Below, one piece after another: positions 1 to 14,700 of a DNA stretch of 64,000 nucleotides. The position numbers were made by a program, and so were the translations under genes. Below the pieces are notes generated by a model. It did no database searches, was not told where the DNA came from, and was given only the letters and a program-made list of their open reading frames with translations. How positions within the stretch are numbered: the stretch's first letter is position 1; each line of letters begins with the position of its first letter. The stretch is from positions 4,799,501 to 4,863,500 of the forward strand of contig NC_092183.1 of NCBI RefSeq assembly GCF_043641665.1, read 5' to 3'. This DNA comes from Enoplosus armatus (taxonomy: Eukaryota; Chordata; Actinopteri; Centrarchiformes; Enoplosidae).

Positions 1-1084
1 AAGGGCTGCTTCTTTTGATCATGCATGATGTGATCCTGTTTATTTGTCTAAAAAGGCGTCTCAACCACATTAGGTTCAAACATTCACAGTCACAAAACAT
101 GATTTCAGTCACATCCACTTTCAATTTCTCCAAAATGCTGAACGAGGCAAGTGAGTTAATCTTATCTTATCTAACAGGCAGAGTTAAGGGTCAGCCTCTT
201 GTACTCACAAGGTGGGGTTAAAGGTCACTGTGAATGTTTGGCTGGGTTCAACAGCACAACTGAGTGCCGGTATATTAGATCATAGTTTATTTATTTGTTT
301 GTTGTTTTTAATTATCCCGTTGAATGCTAGAGCTTTAGCAGAAAAACAGAGGTATTTCAAATAGTGGCATGTTATTTAAAGTAAATGTCTGTTTTACTGC
401 TCTATAAAGACAGGCGATACTGTGTGGGACAGTGATTCAACCAAGCCACTTCTGCTTCTGCTGGTCTGAACACTGAGTCAAGGTCTTTCCAGGACAAATG
501 TTCTTGCAAACAGGAAGGGGAGGGATTTACAATGAATTTCACATTTTGTCAACATCTACAGTGGTTTGTTTGAATTAATAAAAGAAGAACTGGGTAGTTA
601 GCATGAGCAGCAATAGCTGCCATGACAGATAACAGATAAAGAAGAGTCCCACATACAGAAACGCAAACGTAGATTCACTGGTTTTACTTCCTGCCTCCCC
701 CTCATTGTGAGTGCTTGTATCTCTGTGTTTATCCCTGCCTGTTCACATGTGATCATGTGCTTATTAGGGTAAAAAGTCTTGGACCTTTAATCTAATTGTT
801 CCTTTTCTTTGGGCAACTTCATTTAACTACGAAATAATAACGATTATGTTTCTTTGTGTGTTATTTGTTGCTTATTGCTGATGCAATGATTTGTCTCAGG
901 TTGACATTTTCTTTGCTGCTGGCTGTGTGAACAGTCAAGTGAACAGCGAACAGGCTAAAATGCAAAATAACTACTCCCACTTATCACTTTTACTCATCAT
1001 TTACAGCCCTATTGTGTCTGCGTTCTCTTTATCTATTTGTCCATGCTTGTAGCCTTCCTCCAGGTCTTAATGACTGTGGTTCAC
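1..1084. other. non-coding, nothing recognised
   Basis: AT-rich sequence with no convincing exon or repeat family. It may be ccdc60 3' sequence or intergenic. Confidence 0.5.
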
Positions 1085-1186
1085 CTGGTGTTTGAGGGGC
1101 ACGGTGGTACTGTGGGGGCAGACTGACCCTTGAACGCAGCCAGACATCGTACTCCTCCCTCTCTGGACCTCATGTTCTGTGGCAAT
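1085..1186 (-). other. candidate terminal exon of ccdc60, weak
   Basis: Strong-looking splice signals (TTCTTCTGTGCCAG acceptor, ACCAG/GTGAAC donor) enclose 102 nt that are open in the phase-0 frame required after the 2471-2695 exon (IATEHEVQRGRSTMSGCVQG onward). A second frame is also open. Neither frame looks clearly conserved, so it may be chance. Confidence 0.22.
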
Positions 1187-2470
1187 CTGGCACAGAAGAA
1201 CAGAGATGGAGGTACGTTTAAATAGAGACCGACACAAGATGGAAAGAGACAGATGGGAATGTACATTGTTGTAGATGAAAATTAAGAGCATCTCTTTGTT
1301 AGCTTTGTAAGAAAACAAAAAAAAAATTGCTGGCAACAAAACCAGATGATACTTTGGTTCCCCAAACACTGACACAACTTTCCCCAAAACACACTCCATA
1401 TACACATACACCAGCAATCCCAGACATCCCCCAACCCAGCCTGCTGAGCCAGGAGTGGAAACCACAACCAAAAGTCATCTGATTCAGTTCTGAGCTTCAG
1501 AGAGGGACACTGCCGCATACTGTTCCCGACCCTCCCCACGGATCCTCCGAATCAGTGAGCCAACTTTACAGTCCTTCGGTGTCATTTATCAGTCGGCTCC
1601 CTGTCATTACACCTTCAGCTATCTGCTTTGGAGTCTGGGAAGGATGCATTACCCTCATTTCTGACCGGTAGAGGCGTGTTCAGGGGGTCTGGAGTCTGTT
1701 AGTCTTGGAGTGAGGCTCGTACCTAATTGATGGTTTGGTGGGAGTGACTGAGAGTTTACTGTCGGGCTTAAAGTTTGGGGGGAAGATCAGAGGAGTTAAA
1801 TAAAACCCCACAATCAAATCTCGTATTTGTATACAGACCCTGTGGAAATACATAATTAGAAAATAGCTATGGTGGGAACAAAGTAGAAAATTGTTAATCT
1901 GCTGCTGTCCAGCTGCAAAGAATTAGGCATCGCACATTTTGTACTTTTTGAACTGCCTCTGTTCAGATTTACATTGTTACCCAGCTCACGGCACAGAATC
2001 ACATAAAAAATTTGAATCTTGAACTTGCAAACTACAAAATCCTACTTTTTGCAAACTTGCTACAGTCTTTGAAATCAGCCTTCATGTCCAAATCTGTAAA
2101 TATAGTTTCGCATTTATAACATGCAGTGTTGTGTTGTCTGTTCCTAGCCTTTGTTATCAATGGAGTAAACTGTAAAAAGTGTAATATTTTCCCACATTTT
2201 TACCAAATGACACGGTACAAGGTCTGTCCCCTAACACAGAACTGTTTTCAGACCTCAAAAATCTTCTTCACTATACATTTCTACGAGATGACTTTTTTAT
2301 TTCTATCAAGGCCTCATTTTTAAATACAATCTTAAATTACTATCTATTATTTTATTATTTCATTTAATTTTCTAAGTGTGGGAGAGAAATTATCATTTGT
2401 TGCAGCAATTCATTCAAATGTGTTCCAGTTTCCAGTAGCTAAATGCGGCATCAGGAGGTGTTTTATGTAC
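1187..2470. other. non-coding, nothing recognised
   Basis: AT-rich sequence between the candidate exon at 1085-1186 and the last firm ccdc60 exon. No exon or known repeat recognised. Confidence 0.5.
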
Positions 2471-2695
2471 CTGGATGGCCACGCACAGCTCAGGCAGACA
2501 GAGATCCCACAGCTCCAGACCCCCCAGCACCTTCAAGAAGAGCTGAGGTCGAACCCTGAGGGTCTGCTGCTCTGCAAAGCCACTCAGCTTCTCCAGCACC
2601 TGGCTCACCGCTCGCTTCCTGCACACCTCCTCAGGCAGGCTGCTCAGCAGAGTGAAATGACCAGCATGGGTGTCAGATCCACTGATAACATCATG
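2471..2695 (-). CDS. ccdc60: ccdc60 exon, conserved C-terminal region
   Basis: A 225-nt exon (75 codons, phase 0 to 0). The acceptor is TTTTTGTTGTAG and the donor is CAG/GTACAT. It begins HDVISGSDTHAGHF and ends LELWDLCLPELCVAIQ. It is one of the clearest coding segments of the gene and joins in phase to the 28-nt exon upstream. Confidence 0.78.
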
Positions 2696-5600
2696 CTACA
2701 ACAAAAAAAGAATATGGTGTTTATTGGTTCTAACGTGCATGTTAACACATATGCATACCACATGTGCATGCAGCGCCACAGATGCGTGCAAACACAAATC
2801 TGACCTCTCCTCAGCCCCAATAAACTACCTCATCCCCCCGACTCCACATTCCACACTACGTAATGTCTTCAACAGGCTGCATACCACATATTGTTGCTGT
2901 GCATGTTTTTATTGTTGTTGTTTGGAGCCTCTGCCTCTTGGGACATGCAGGTCACATGATGAGGAAGGCCATGGGGTTCGGTCATGAGACTCAGGGGTCG
3001 ATACCTCTGGAGGCCGCTGTTTAACCTCTTCCCTGCATGGGAAAAGAAAACTGAATGAAAAATAAGGAACTGAAAGAGCCTGTAAGAGCATTGCACATTG
3101 TCGTACACCCTGCGCATGGTTTATACTGTAAGTTGCTTTCTTGGCGAGAGATACCACTCTCATGTCTGTGCGGTAAGTATGCAGCTACACCCAACCAGTT
3201 TGTCAGACCTGGCTTTGAGCTCCAGGACGTCGACGTAGCTCTGAGCCATCTCCTCAACCCTCAAAGGCAGCTTTCGGCTCCTGCAGCGTGGTGACCTTGT
3301 TGTTGCTTAGATGGCTAACGGGGGCTTGGCTAGGACAGCTGGATGTAGGACACACGAGGACAAACAATATTTATTGTTATGTCTATAGATTTATAGTCGT
3401 GATCATGCTATACAGTGTGTCTTTTGTTTAATACCTAAAACTCACTGGTTGCTTTGTCTGTATATTCAGGATGTTTGTCTTACTGCACTGCCCTAAAACT
3501 GGGGGGGGGGGGGGGGGCTTCATATAAAAAGGGCTGTGACTACACTGGTTAACCAATATGGATGCTTGGAAAAGAAAAAGTTATTCTATTTAAAATGTTA
3601 AATGTGATGTAGTACACAGCCATCACTGTTCAAATACATATGGATTGCACTGTATGTATGAATATAAACAGAACATGGTATAGGTATAATATTTTGACAG
3701 AAACAATAAACCAGGTCACATACTGTAGGTTTAACAAGTAATAAAAGGTATTTTGTGTCCTTTTCTGACACATGTGAATTATGGGTGTGGAAGTGAGGAC
3801 GGTTACAACGAGTAAGACTTGTTTAAAGAAGGGACTGTTAAAATAGGGATAGGTCAAATAAAAGTTGCATACATTAAAACTGAGATTGACGCCTGAGATA
3901 TTTCTCTCAGATACAGAATAAACTCTGGACCCCGTTTCCCAAAAACAATCTTAGTTCCACTGTTAATGCAACGTTAATGCTTTGTTGCTTTTTAGTGGTA
4001 GTATTTAGTAAGACTGGTTCTAATGGCGCCATTTGCTGTTAGTAGCAATTAATAAGCAGAACACTTTCACATGTGTTCTAATGATTTAGGTTTTCATTTG
4101 ACAAGTTTTATGTGAATTTGTGCCCCAAAATATGAATCTGTGGAGGTTAATTGTTACATTTCTTGTGGTGTTTATTATGACTGTTATATGCGGTTATATG
4201 TTAACGTACATGTGTTATCTGTGTGTGTGCAATTGGCTGCATAAAGAAAACTTTACGGAATACAACTGAAACGCATATATACATGTACTATAAATATGGT
4301 CATATTTTCAAACTACTATTCAAAGTCAAATGTTTCAAACCTTGTTGGCACAAACTCATAATTACTGAAAGCACTACTGGCTCAGAGAGAAAACAGTCGT
4401 CTGGCACATGTAATCAGTCACTGAATGGAGGTAATCATGTTGTCCAACCTTTAACAGCCAAGGTAAATATCAGGTAGTAGACAGCACCAATGAAACGTCC
4501 CTGATAACATTTTACAACATGCCCCTTTGTCCCCTCAGCCACAACACAATTCCACTGACGCTTTACGGCAAATTCCTGACATAGCCTTTCAGAGCACCGC
4601 CTTTAAAACTGTGAATAGGCCAGAGGAGCAATGAAGATGATGGGGACTATATACAGAAACACTAATTGAAGGGCTGTCACCACAGAGTGAGTGAGAAGAG
4701 TACAGGTTGAGCTGCCACTGCAGCTTTCTTTTCCCTGCTCTTCTTTTCTTTACACAATCACTCCAGGGTCACATTGCCCTGGCCATGATGGCCTGGACCT
4801 TTGTCCTCTTTACGATTAGCTGCTGTTGATCAAGGAAATAAAGCCTTTGCTACTGTTACAGTTATTCTAAGTGTCTAAATCATAAGCCCAGCCCTGAGGA
4901 ACAGCAGCAGACAGGGGTAGAATTTAGGGATTTATGGCAGTAGGCTGGTAATGATACTGGGTTGTAAATCTTATGCCATGTTTATCTTACAGGCTGCTGA
5001 AATATAAGTCATGAGATGGAGGGCTACTGAAATGTAAGTCATGAGATGGAGGGCTGCTGAAATGTAAGTCATGAGATGGAGGGCTGCTGAAACACAAGTC
5101 CTTGCAAGATGAACTTTCCTGTCTGCAAAGCGGCTGGTTTGTGGGCTTTAGTGCTCTTTCTTGACTTTCTGGTGAACAACTGGAGATAAAAACACTTTAA
5201 CTAGACGGCTCCATCTCTCCTCATCTCTTCCATCAGTGAATTTACTCTGTAAATCTCTCTAGCTCTAATTTTCTAATTGTTCGTGATTAAGGTTTTCACA
5301 ACTGAAGACATTATTTGAAGGAAAGCAGGGTTTCTGGGGCAGGAGTGACCTGGTACACCTGCTGTACCAAGGGTCAATTCACTTTTATGTGTCTCGTTCT
5401 TTCCCTGATGACTTGAGATGTGTCTTCCTGTTTGCTTGTTGTAAACAAAACAGATTAGAGTTTGTGCAAATATTATTGAAATGCATTTATTTCCACAAAG
5501 TTACAATATGAAGACAAAATGTCTTATTGTCCACATTGTGTTTTTCATATATAATCTCAGAGCTCCCCCTGGTGTTCACATGTCGTTACTACACCATGAC

Positions 5601-8600
5601 GTTGATTGAGAAAAGTTCATCCTAATATGTAATCCCACTGAAGCAGCAGTAGTTTACACATATATGTCACACACTGTGATGACACCATAACTCTTCATGA
5701 AGCTTCCCGAGAGTATAAAGCATTCATTAAAATGTTAAACACCAGCCTAAATGATTCAACTTCTCTATGAGCTGTGACAAAATTAATCACAGTGTGGCAA
5801 ATCAGGGAGATGAGGCGCTTATTAAAATGTATAGCACGATTTCTCATGAGGAATAGCTATAAAAACCTGCAGCCAAAACTGTAATAGCCAATAACTTTTG
5901 CAAATTGGCTGGATTTAGATTGAATAAATAGAGTTCTTATTTTAATTATCCCAAATGAATGTGGCGGATTAACTATCTGTACTGCTAAAAAAACTACTGG
6001 GGGAGGCATTGAAATGCAAAGATAAACCTCCTAATTATTCAGCGTTTTACAATTCCTTTTTTCATCAAAGAGTTTGAAAAACTACTTATTTTTTTCTCCA
6101 AGTAAAGAAGTCGTCTTTCAACTTCATTTACCCGGCAAAACAATGTAGTGTGGGCAGAGCAACACATCTCCAGTGGCCAATTTCTGGATTTGAGACATAA
6201 CTCCGGGGATTAGCCTGAACAGCAGTTAATTGCTTTAAACCAATGACGCTGAATTAATCCTTTGATTTTTGGACTCCTTTTATGATTAGAGCGAGAGAGC
6301 GCAGGAGAGAGGGAGGGGGGAAAGGGGGGAAAAATGTGAGAAAGAGGGAGTAATGGAGAGGAAAAAGAAAAAACAACAACCTGACAATGACTCAGGCGGC
6401 GACAGCTAGCTGAACAGTCTTTCATCAGGCGGTAATGATATGAAACCTGTAATCTACAGGAGGGGGGGGTGTTGGGAGAGATCAGATGACTGATTATACT
6501 GTGTGCTGAAGCCTGAAGCAGTGCACTCTGGGAAACAGCGCTGGGCATAGGGGGGCTCAGCCCTGGCAGAAACGCTCTGATCATCCAGCTGAGTAGTGTA
6601 TCGAACAGACCCAACTCCTATTTTGGTTTCCATTTCAGACTCAGCAGGTGGTGGGTAAGTGGGTAAGTAAGTGTGTGTGTGTGTGTGTGTGTGTGTGTCC
6701 ATGAGGTTGGACCAGGACTTCGGGTGCTATCATGTTTTTTTCTCTGAAGCTGTCTCTATCTCTATCGGCAGGAATAGTGACTTTTTAAGGCTTTGTGATC
6801 ATTAATTCATGTCAAACAGCCGTTTCTATGACAACTGAGCTCAGTTTTCTGTGAGTATGTGTGTTCACGAAACTCCTTTCTTTCTGCGAACAGTTTCCCA
6901 TCATCACAGTAGGGGTGTTTGTGTGAGGAGAGCTTGTTTTGGCTGTTTATTTTGTTCTTCTAGGTCCAGTTTATATTTATATTAGGTGCGGGGTTGAGTT
7001 GAGGTTAATTGTGCGTTAAAATAAAAGAAGAACATGTGGAAGAACATGCAAACTAAAATTTGATGAGAGACTCATTTTGACAGTTACGTTACGCTTCGAG
7101 ATGACTTCATCACACAATCCAAAAAACGCTTGTAAAGCTAACATCTTCCAATTTTGACAACTTATACTCTGAGGGAGGCCGGTCTGTCACCTCTGCTGCT
7201 CCTGGAGACTCGGCGTCCTCCTCAGCGCCTGGGACCAGAGAGGACACGCTGCCGCCCACAGCGGTGGAGGTGAGGGCCGAGAGGGAGGCCACACTGAAGG
7301 AAGACTTCCTGTGGGTGTGGAGGTGAGCAGAGGAGCTGCGAGGGCGCCGGGTGTGAACTCTCCGAGGCTTTTGGAAGGAAAAAGGGGAAGGAGGTAAAAA
7401 GGTAGTTTGGTTTGCAAGTGCACATTCATAAAAAGGACAGCGTGTGTTCGGTTTATCACCTAAACACAGAATGCACACACACAGTGGTTACAAGTGCAGC
7501 AGACTTCAGACTTTCAACCCATAGAGGTCAGTACAACAAAGCTTTTCTGCAGTAAAAGATGACGAGATGAAGAGAAGCTCTTGTGGAGTTAATTCTTTAA
7601 TATTAACCTAATAATCTAATCCTAATCTTGAAATGATGGATAATTTTATGTTGTGTTAGATATAATGATTTTATCATATCTAGAGCTTTCTGCTTTGATG
7701 CTTTTATGTTTTGTCTAACATGTTCATCAGTTTTCTACTCCTCCTCCTTGTGTCTCTTCTACAGTTCATTTCTAGTGTATTCATCTATCATTTACTTGGG
7801 TTAGTTGTTTCCTACATTTCCCATGTTCTCTTTTGAAACCGCCCATGAGAATGGTCATGGACTTGCTGCTGTTAGTCAAAGGTAGACATATGTTGTCTAA
7901 ACACGGTATAGCTATACCACACCCCTTACTCAAAACATAACAGCTCTAATGGCTGTCTTACATTGTCATCTATTGAGGCTACTGTCCACAGATAAATGAA
8001 TAGTCTATAACTGTCGATGCTCCAAGCACACAATGGACGCTCTTGGTATCAGTTCTGAGGGACTAACCAGAACCTGGCAGCAACTACTGATGCTTTAGAT
8101 CTCTGAAAGTTTAGTTTTTTGCATCAAGCTCCATTTCTGCCATGCTAGAAATGTCTCAGTGTGATGTCCAGCCATCTGTGTTTGGCCGGTTATTCATGAG
8201 AAAAAAGTAAAGCAGACCAACAAACAAACAAGAAGAGCAGAAATGAATACTGAAATGTTCCTTATAATAGCTGTTTTTAAATGAGAATCTGTTTTCCTTA
8301 AAGCCTAAAGCAGAATCTTGAATTTATATCAGCTCCTTGTGGAGACATTTGATCCTCATGAGTGCAGAAATATGCACACACACACACACACACACAGCCA
8401 AGCTGACAGGCAGCAGCTTGGCACACACCCATAGGTAGACCCATCTCTCAACTCAGGACGACATATGAGCAACAGAAAGGAGCCAGGCATGTCTCTCCCT
8501 CCCCCTTCTCTCCCCTATGCCCTTCCCTCTCTCCCGCCTGTCTGTCAGAGACGACCTGGGCCTTAAGTGTGTGTGACGCTCCCATCAGCCTAATTATCAG

Positions 8601-8678
8601 GGTGGAAGGAAGCACAACACTTCAGCAACAGCTCTCCAAATGTCCTCTACTGCCACACACTGCCATCCCCTGAGGAGT

Positions 8679-8747
<69 letters not shown>

Positions 8748-11700
8748 GATGCTATTTGCTTACTGAGTCAGTCTGTGGGTGTAAGTATGCATGTTTGACT
8801 GTTTGAGTAAGTGTGCCTGCGCATCAAGATTTAAGGTTTAGAGTCTATTAAGTGTAGTGCTCAAGCATGAGTGATTAAATGCACCTGACTTATCCTTTTT
8901 TCCGTGTGTGTGTGTGTGTGTGTGTGAGTGTGTGTGTGTGTGTGTATGTGTGTGTGCACACCTGTGTTTGTGTGTGTGTGCTGTCCTGTGAATGTAGGCG
9001 TCACAGTGCAGGATTTCTCTCTTTCTGCAGAGCGTGGCAGGTAGAGGACTTTGAAAGATAAGTTCTGGGCAAACTCCAACCTTCTGCTGAGATCAGAGTT
9101 TGACCAGGACTCAGGGGGACAGATGGAGAAAATAAACAGCCACCCTAAAGGTGTCGGATGGGGTTGAGGTCAAGGCTCTGAGCGGGCCAGTGAAGTTCTG
9201 TTGAAAATCATTTCTTTACGGACCTCACTTTGTGCATGGGGGGGAAACTGTCATGATGAAACAGAAAAGGGCCTTCTCCAAACTGTGGCCACCAAGTTGG
9301 AGACACACTATCGTAAAAAAGGCTAAATATTTTACTAAAACACCGGGGCACTGAAGTTTTTATCAAACATATTTGGAACTGGGCTGTGGATTTGGTGCTC
9401 TAGTGAGTATTTCCAGCAGCAGGCCGGTGTATGTGCGAGTCATGAGCTGCATTGGTCTTTTCATGGGATTTACTGACAGTAAGGAACTACAACTTCTACT
9501 TTAATTGGAACTTAACTAGGAAAACAGCCCCTTACCACTATATAATGTAAATACAAATAAAGACTTTGAATTTTTGACTCTTTTGCAATGTTTCGTGTTC
9601 TATTTCTGTCTCTGTATTGAACATCTGTCTGTAACCTTGTGTTGTACTGTTGACCAGGTCTCTCTTGAGAATGAGACCCTGTGTCTAAATGAGATTACCT
9701 GTTTAAATAAAGGTTAAAGAAACAAACAAAAAAACAAAAACAAATAATTAATAAAACAATAGTAAAATGAAATGAATAGCGAGGGTACCTTATCTGCCAT
9801 TTGTTCTCAATGGCTCTCTCTTTTTTCAGCGTGTTTATCGTGGTCCTGCCTCAGCCAGGGTCTCTGCAAATGGAAAATAATGGCAGCTGTTGTGATACAT
9901 TCATCACACCGGTGACCTTCCGCTACTCGCCACTAGTCAAAACCGCCCTTGGAGGCAGAGACAGCTCGAGAGTCCCTCCGGCCATTATCAAAATCATAAT
10001 TCACCTTATCGTAAAAACCTGAGCAGTGTTTTAGATTGATGCCCAGCATCAGAGCTGCCCGCCTGGTGGAGGGCCCAGCAGAGTCGTAACCTTGTGATAA
10101 TGTTTCATTTCATCCTCTCCTTGTCTCTCTGTACAGTAATACCTCAGCTGGATCATTTGGCCCATAAAGACTTTCTGGGAAATTGGATTTGAAGCTGAGT
10201 GAAGGCCCTGGAGGCTGTAACATGATGACGTTTGGGTACAAAAAAGAATTCTCTTTGTAGCTCTTTTCAGCCCTTTCCTTCCGTTCTTTTCTTTTCTTTT
10301 TTTATTCTTCTATCAATTATTCAAAGCTTACAGTGGTGTGCAATAATACTCTTGTACTACATTCTGCAAGGAGCAATTGTGACTGAGCGCGGTACAGTCG
10401 CCTTTAAACTTTATGAATTCATCTATTCTCCCAGTCCAGGTCTCCTCTGATGCTTTGAGAGAGAGACCATAATCACAGATCAATAGGAAAAAAAAAGAAT
10501 AAAAAGAGGGAACCTTAGAAAAAACTGCCTTTGAGGAATTGAAGCAGACTACAGATGCGATGTAACAGCAACTCTGTGGGTTAAACATATGAGCACCACA
10601 CATCTTTCTCTCCCTTTCCTCACTCTTAACTCCCTGTGGTGGGTCAATATCATCGGAGCTGAAACCTGGAAGGGAGGAAGGGGGGAGGGGGGTGAGCGGG
10701 GTGGGTGGGTGGTAGGGGTGGGGGGTATGACGAAGATGGAAGAATGCAATCTCTTCGCTAAGCCTGGACCCCCTCCGGAGCTTTGGACTTTATATTTTAT
10801 CCAGCACTGTCAGCTCGTGCCTGCGGCCCCTGATCACCGCCACCCTCCATCACTGGCTCTCTACAGTACAGAAGCAACGTCTCTTCAGGTGGCTCGCTTA
10901 AAAACTGCGTGGATTTGACAGAAGTTACTCATCGGTCAGCGTGCAGAGGTCAGCGCCATAATGAGCCGATCGCTGATGGATATGTCACTCATGCTGCTGT
11001 TCTTTCCTCTGGACTGAGGCTCCAGGCGGTGGAATCACTCTTAAATAGTAAATGACTGGTTAATATATTATGTATGGAGCTTTGTGAGAGTATGAAGACT
11101 CCCTGTCATAATCCTAATGCTCAATGTGCTTTTACCTTTTACCATTATCCTGTCAAACGTGAACAGTGTCTAAAATAATCAAAGGATTATTCATTCATAA
11201 ACATGTAAATTACACAGGTCAGGTTTTAACAAATACCCACAATATATACAACAAATACTAAAAAGCATCAGTACCGAGAAATCATGAAACTCGATATCTG
11301 TTTCACAGCAGGTGCATTGAGAGCCTTTTCCACCAGCGTTGATTCAAAAAAAGTTTCATTTTATTTGAGCAGTTGGAGCAAATCAGTCTGAGTTCTGAAC
11401 AGGAGGGTGGGCTGATTTGCTGTATTTTTAGATAGAAATGTTGCCTTTGGCAGCTTTAAAAGGCAACTTCGCATTCATGCATTTGCTTTAACTGACCACT
11501 GATTAGTCGTGTGTGGTAAGAACCTTTGACCCCAGAATAACTTACTTGGGGTCCCAGCAGGCGGTGAGGGGGCCGACTCTGCCGGAGCAATCCAGAGTCA
11601 AGGCCTCCAGCAGCCAATTCAGACAGCAGAGCTGGCAGTAGATGACCTTCCTGCAACAGCACACAAAGACATGAACTTCAACGTATATCTGAGATTTGTC

Positions 11701-14700
11701 TATCCAAAAGAATCCATCAATATGCTTTTATTATGATACTTACAAATCCACGAGATACAGCAAGCAAAAATCTTCCTACACGGATTTCCACATTAAAATT
11801 CCACATTTTTACTATCCCACTTAGATTAAGGGCAAAAGTTTAATTTTTCTACTACTTCATCTGCCTCTCAAAAAAAGCCCTTTCTTAGCTTCTAACATGT
11901 ATGTATTAAACACGTTCCTTTTCAGAATAAACAGGACTATCTGAAAATAAAGAAACATTTGAAGTGAATAGTTGCATTCGTGACTTGTGATGGATTATAA
12001 ACATGTAGAATTCAGGTTCAGCAGGAAAAAAAAAATCCGTGACAAAGTGCATTCAAGTAATTCACTTTTGCTTTTATTTGACAGACAGGGAGACAGGAAA
12101 CATGGGAAGAGAGGGGGATATGACATGCGACAGAGATCCGCAGCTAGGAATCAAATGGTGGACATTGCACCTTCAAAGTAACTTTTACTAAACTGTAACC
12201 CCAGTTAAACCATGTCACTAAACTGTCTGGCTTCAAGGGGTCAAAGGTCAACATGTAGAATGTGAATTATTAAGCATCATAAACAATAAATAACACAGGC
12301 AAGTCCTAACTGAATGTATTACAGCGTATCCCCCCGTCTTTAGGAGAGTGGGACACATGATGCACACACTTTGTTTGCAGGGGTTCATGCATAAGCTTCA
12401 CCTAATGCTCACTGTTTAAGTGAGTGGGACTAAGAATACATCACTGTACTGAATGATGATTTGTCCCCACACTATGTTTGAGAGTGTTATGTTCTCTTGG
12501 TTGCACTGAGCGTCTCAAGAGCACCGTAGCAGAAATTCTTAGTGGGGAGCATTTGACTTTACTATCTCATACAAAATGTAAAAAATATTTATTTCTACTG
12601 ATTTTGAAATGTTCGTTTGTACTGATGGGTTCAATGTCTAACTTGTGTCCCAGAATCGTAATGCTGCATTGTGCTCGAGTCTGAGAAGAGCTCATTTAGG
12701 TTTGAGGGCATCACAAATTCATCTGGAGGCTTCATGATTCATGTTAGTAGCTAAAGGATAAATATAACATTAGTGGATTTAAGTTTCATAGCAGTATGTT
12801 GTACAGTGAAAACTAATATTTTAACACTGAAATTCTGTTAGTTTTGAGGAACTTTATCTTTGAAGCCATATATAGAGACGCATATGACTATTATTTTTCT
12901 TTTATGACATTATTGTAACCGCATCGTTGCCTGCCTGATTCCTTATGGTCATAGTGTCTTGTATGCTGGTTGTGTGTTTGGTCTGACTGTAAGTTACACA
13001 GACCTTTTACATTGTATGGTCCTTTTAAGTGCTCTGCATCAACAGCACCACTAAAAAAGTTTTTAAGGTGTTTCTGATTTTGTGAAACGTTAAGCAGCAC
13101 AGCATTAAATAACGGTGGAGTGCCCCCTCCCATGGCCACTGTAAAACCAATCATACTGAACACCCTTCATCTCAAGTCAAGTCTTTTGTTGTAGGTAAAA
13201 CAAGAGGATGAAAACATCGACACAAGAGGCATAACTCTTCAATACAAGAGCTGCTGTAGTGGGAACAAATGCAAAACATGCCATCTCTCTAAAAGCTTGG
13301 TTACAGTGTCACCTGCAGTCAAGCGGTGCCGTACGTCACCCTAACACTTACACGCTTTGAGGCTTTATGACCACATCCATTTCCATGATCTCTCCTAACA
13401 CATCAAACACAATATGAATTCTGCCTCCTTTTCTGCCTCGCTCCCCTCCGCACACAAATGTTGCTGCCCCGGGTCGCTCCAAGCTCTTTTCATTATCGAC
13501 CAGGCCATTTGTCTGCCAGGCAGATAGTGTGCTAGATTAGGATCTGTCAGATGTCAGGTAACCGCCTTCGAACATGGTTGTTATTTTCCAGAGGACTGGC
13601 TAGAAAACAAGCCTGTATTCTGGCAGTGGCAATAATGATTATTACTACATTATTATTACAGCATTTACTATCAGTACAGAAGTTATTACTAAATACACAT
13701 AATAAATAACACACTTTAATACACTATAGTTTTGTTTTTGTCCAACGGCACAGTAATTCATAGTCATAGTCATTCGAGTCCTTTGTTGTAAAAAATGTGA
13801 AAAGTGAATCTCTTCTGTTCGTAAATGTCACTTAAATTAGGTCTTATTCGTTCTTCACTTGACTTGAGACTTGATTTGAAAGTAAAATCTGAGAACGATA
13901 AAAAAAAAAAAAAGATAAAAAACACTGCTTTGAAAGGAAAAGTCTAAATGCTGCCTTGTTTCAATGGTCAGCATTTAGAAACCTGAAAGACATTTTTGTA
14001 AGGATTTCTGACTTCACCTCGACCTGCTCTGCTTCATGATGTGCTGGAAATCATTTAAAATGTTAATGCATCATTTACGCATGCTCATTAGGGTTTTGAA
14101 TTGTTTCTAAATATGAACAGCCTGTCTAAATGAAAGATATTCTGCTGAGTGAATTTAGAATTTTATAATGTTTGTTGTTTGTTTGTGTTGTTTATAATTT
14201 CGTGAGTAGTTGCAGGTTTGAAAATAATTAAATACAGATGGGGGAGAAATTAAAGATAAAACCTGAACAATAGAGTGGAGAAACATATCAAATGCAGATG
14301 TTTCCGTGCACCAGGGCTCACTCAATGGTTTGCTGAGTATGAAAACGACATGAACGATGTGGCTATGTTGGCTATGAAGCTCATGTGATATGATCGAAAG
14401 CTACTAAACAGCTACTAAATGGACTTTGTGGTGAGATTGTTTTCTGAACTACTGTTTCCAAGATCAACAATGAACTTTGAACCTCAGAATATATTAACTA
14501 TTGATACACATGTACAAATCATTCACAGGTGGCTAACTTATGTGTTAACTACTGACGACACACCAGGATATATGTGCGTTTACAACGTTACACTGTGTTA
14601 TCATGCATTCATTAACTGCTTACACACCACTTAAAGGTGCTACTTACACGTGCTAGCCTGGTTCCAGACCTCTACTTTTCTGCTCACATTTTGTATTTCT

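Larger units (their letters stand above)
3281..7190. other. ccdc60 intron
   Basis: Contains the poly-G run, the 30-bp minisatellite and a GT repeat. No further exon was recognised, though one may be hidden. Confidence 0.5.
7368..11545. other. ccdc60 intron(s), probably hiding an exon
   Basis: Contains three CA/GT microsatellites and a LINE tail. Splice phases on either side (2 before, 0 after in the preferred frame) imply an unrecognised coding exon here. Confidence 0.5.

Noticed and set aside
4992..5101. CRISPR-like array
   Set aside because: Units are directly contiguous with no spacers, in a vertebrate intron; it is a minisatellite.
6210..6614. 134-codon minus-strand ORF as a ccdc60 exon
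   Set aside because: No acceptor or donor of suitable phase, and low-complexity Ser/Pro composition.
8681..8980. Long GT tracts as a functional Z-DNA element
   Set aside because: Ordinary microsatellites are common in fish introns; nothing local points to function.
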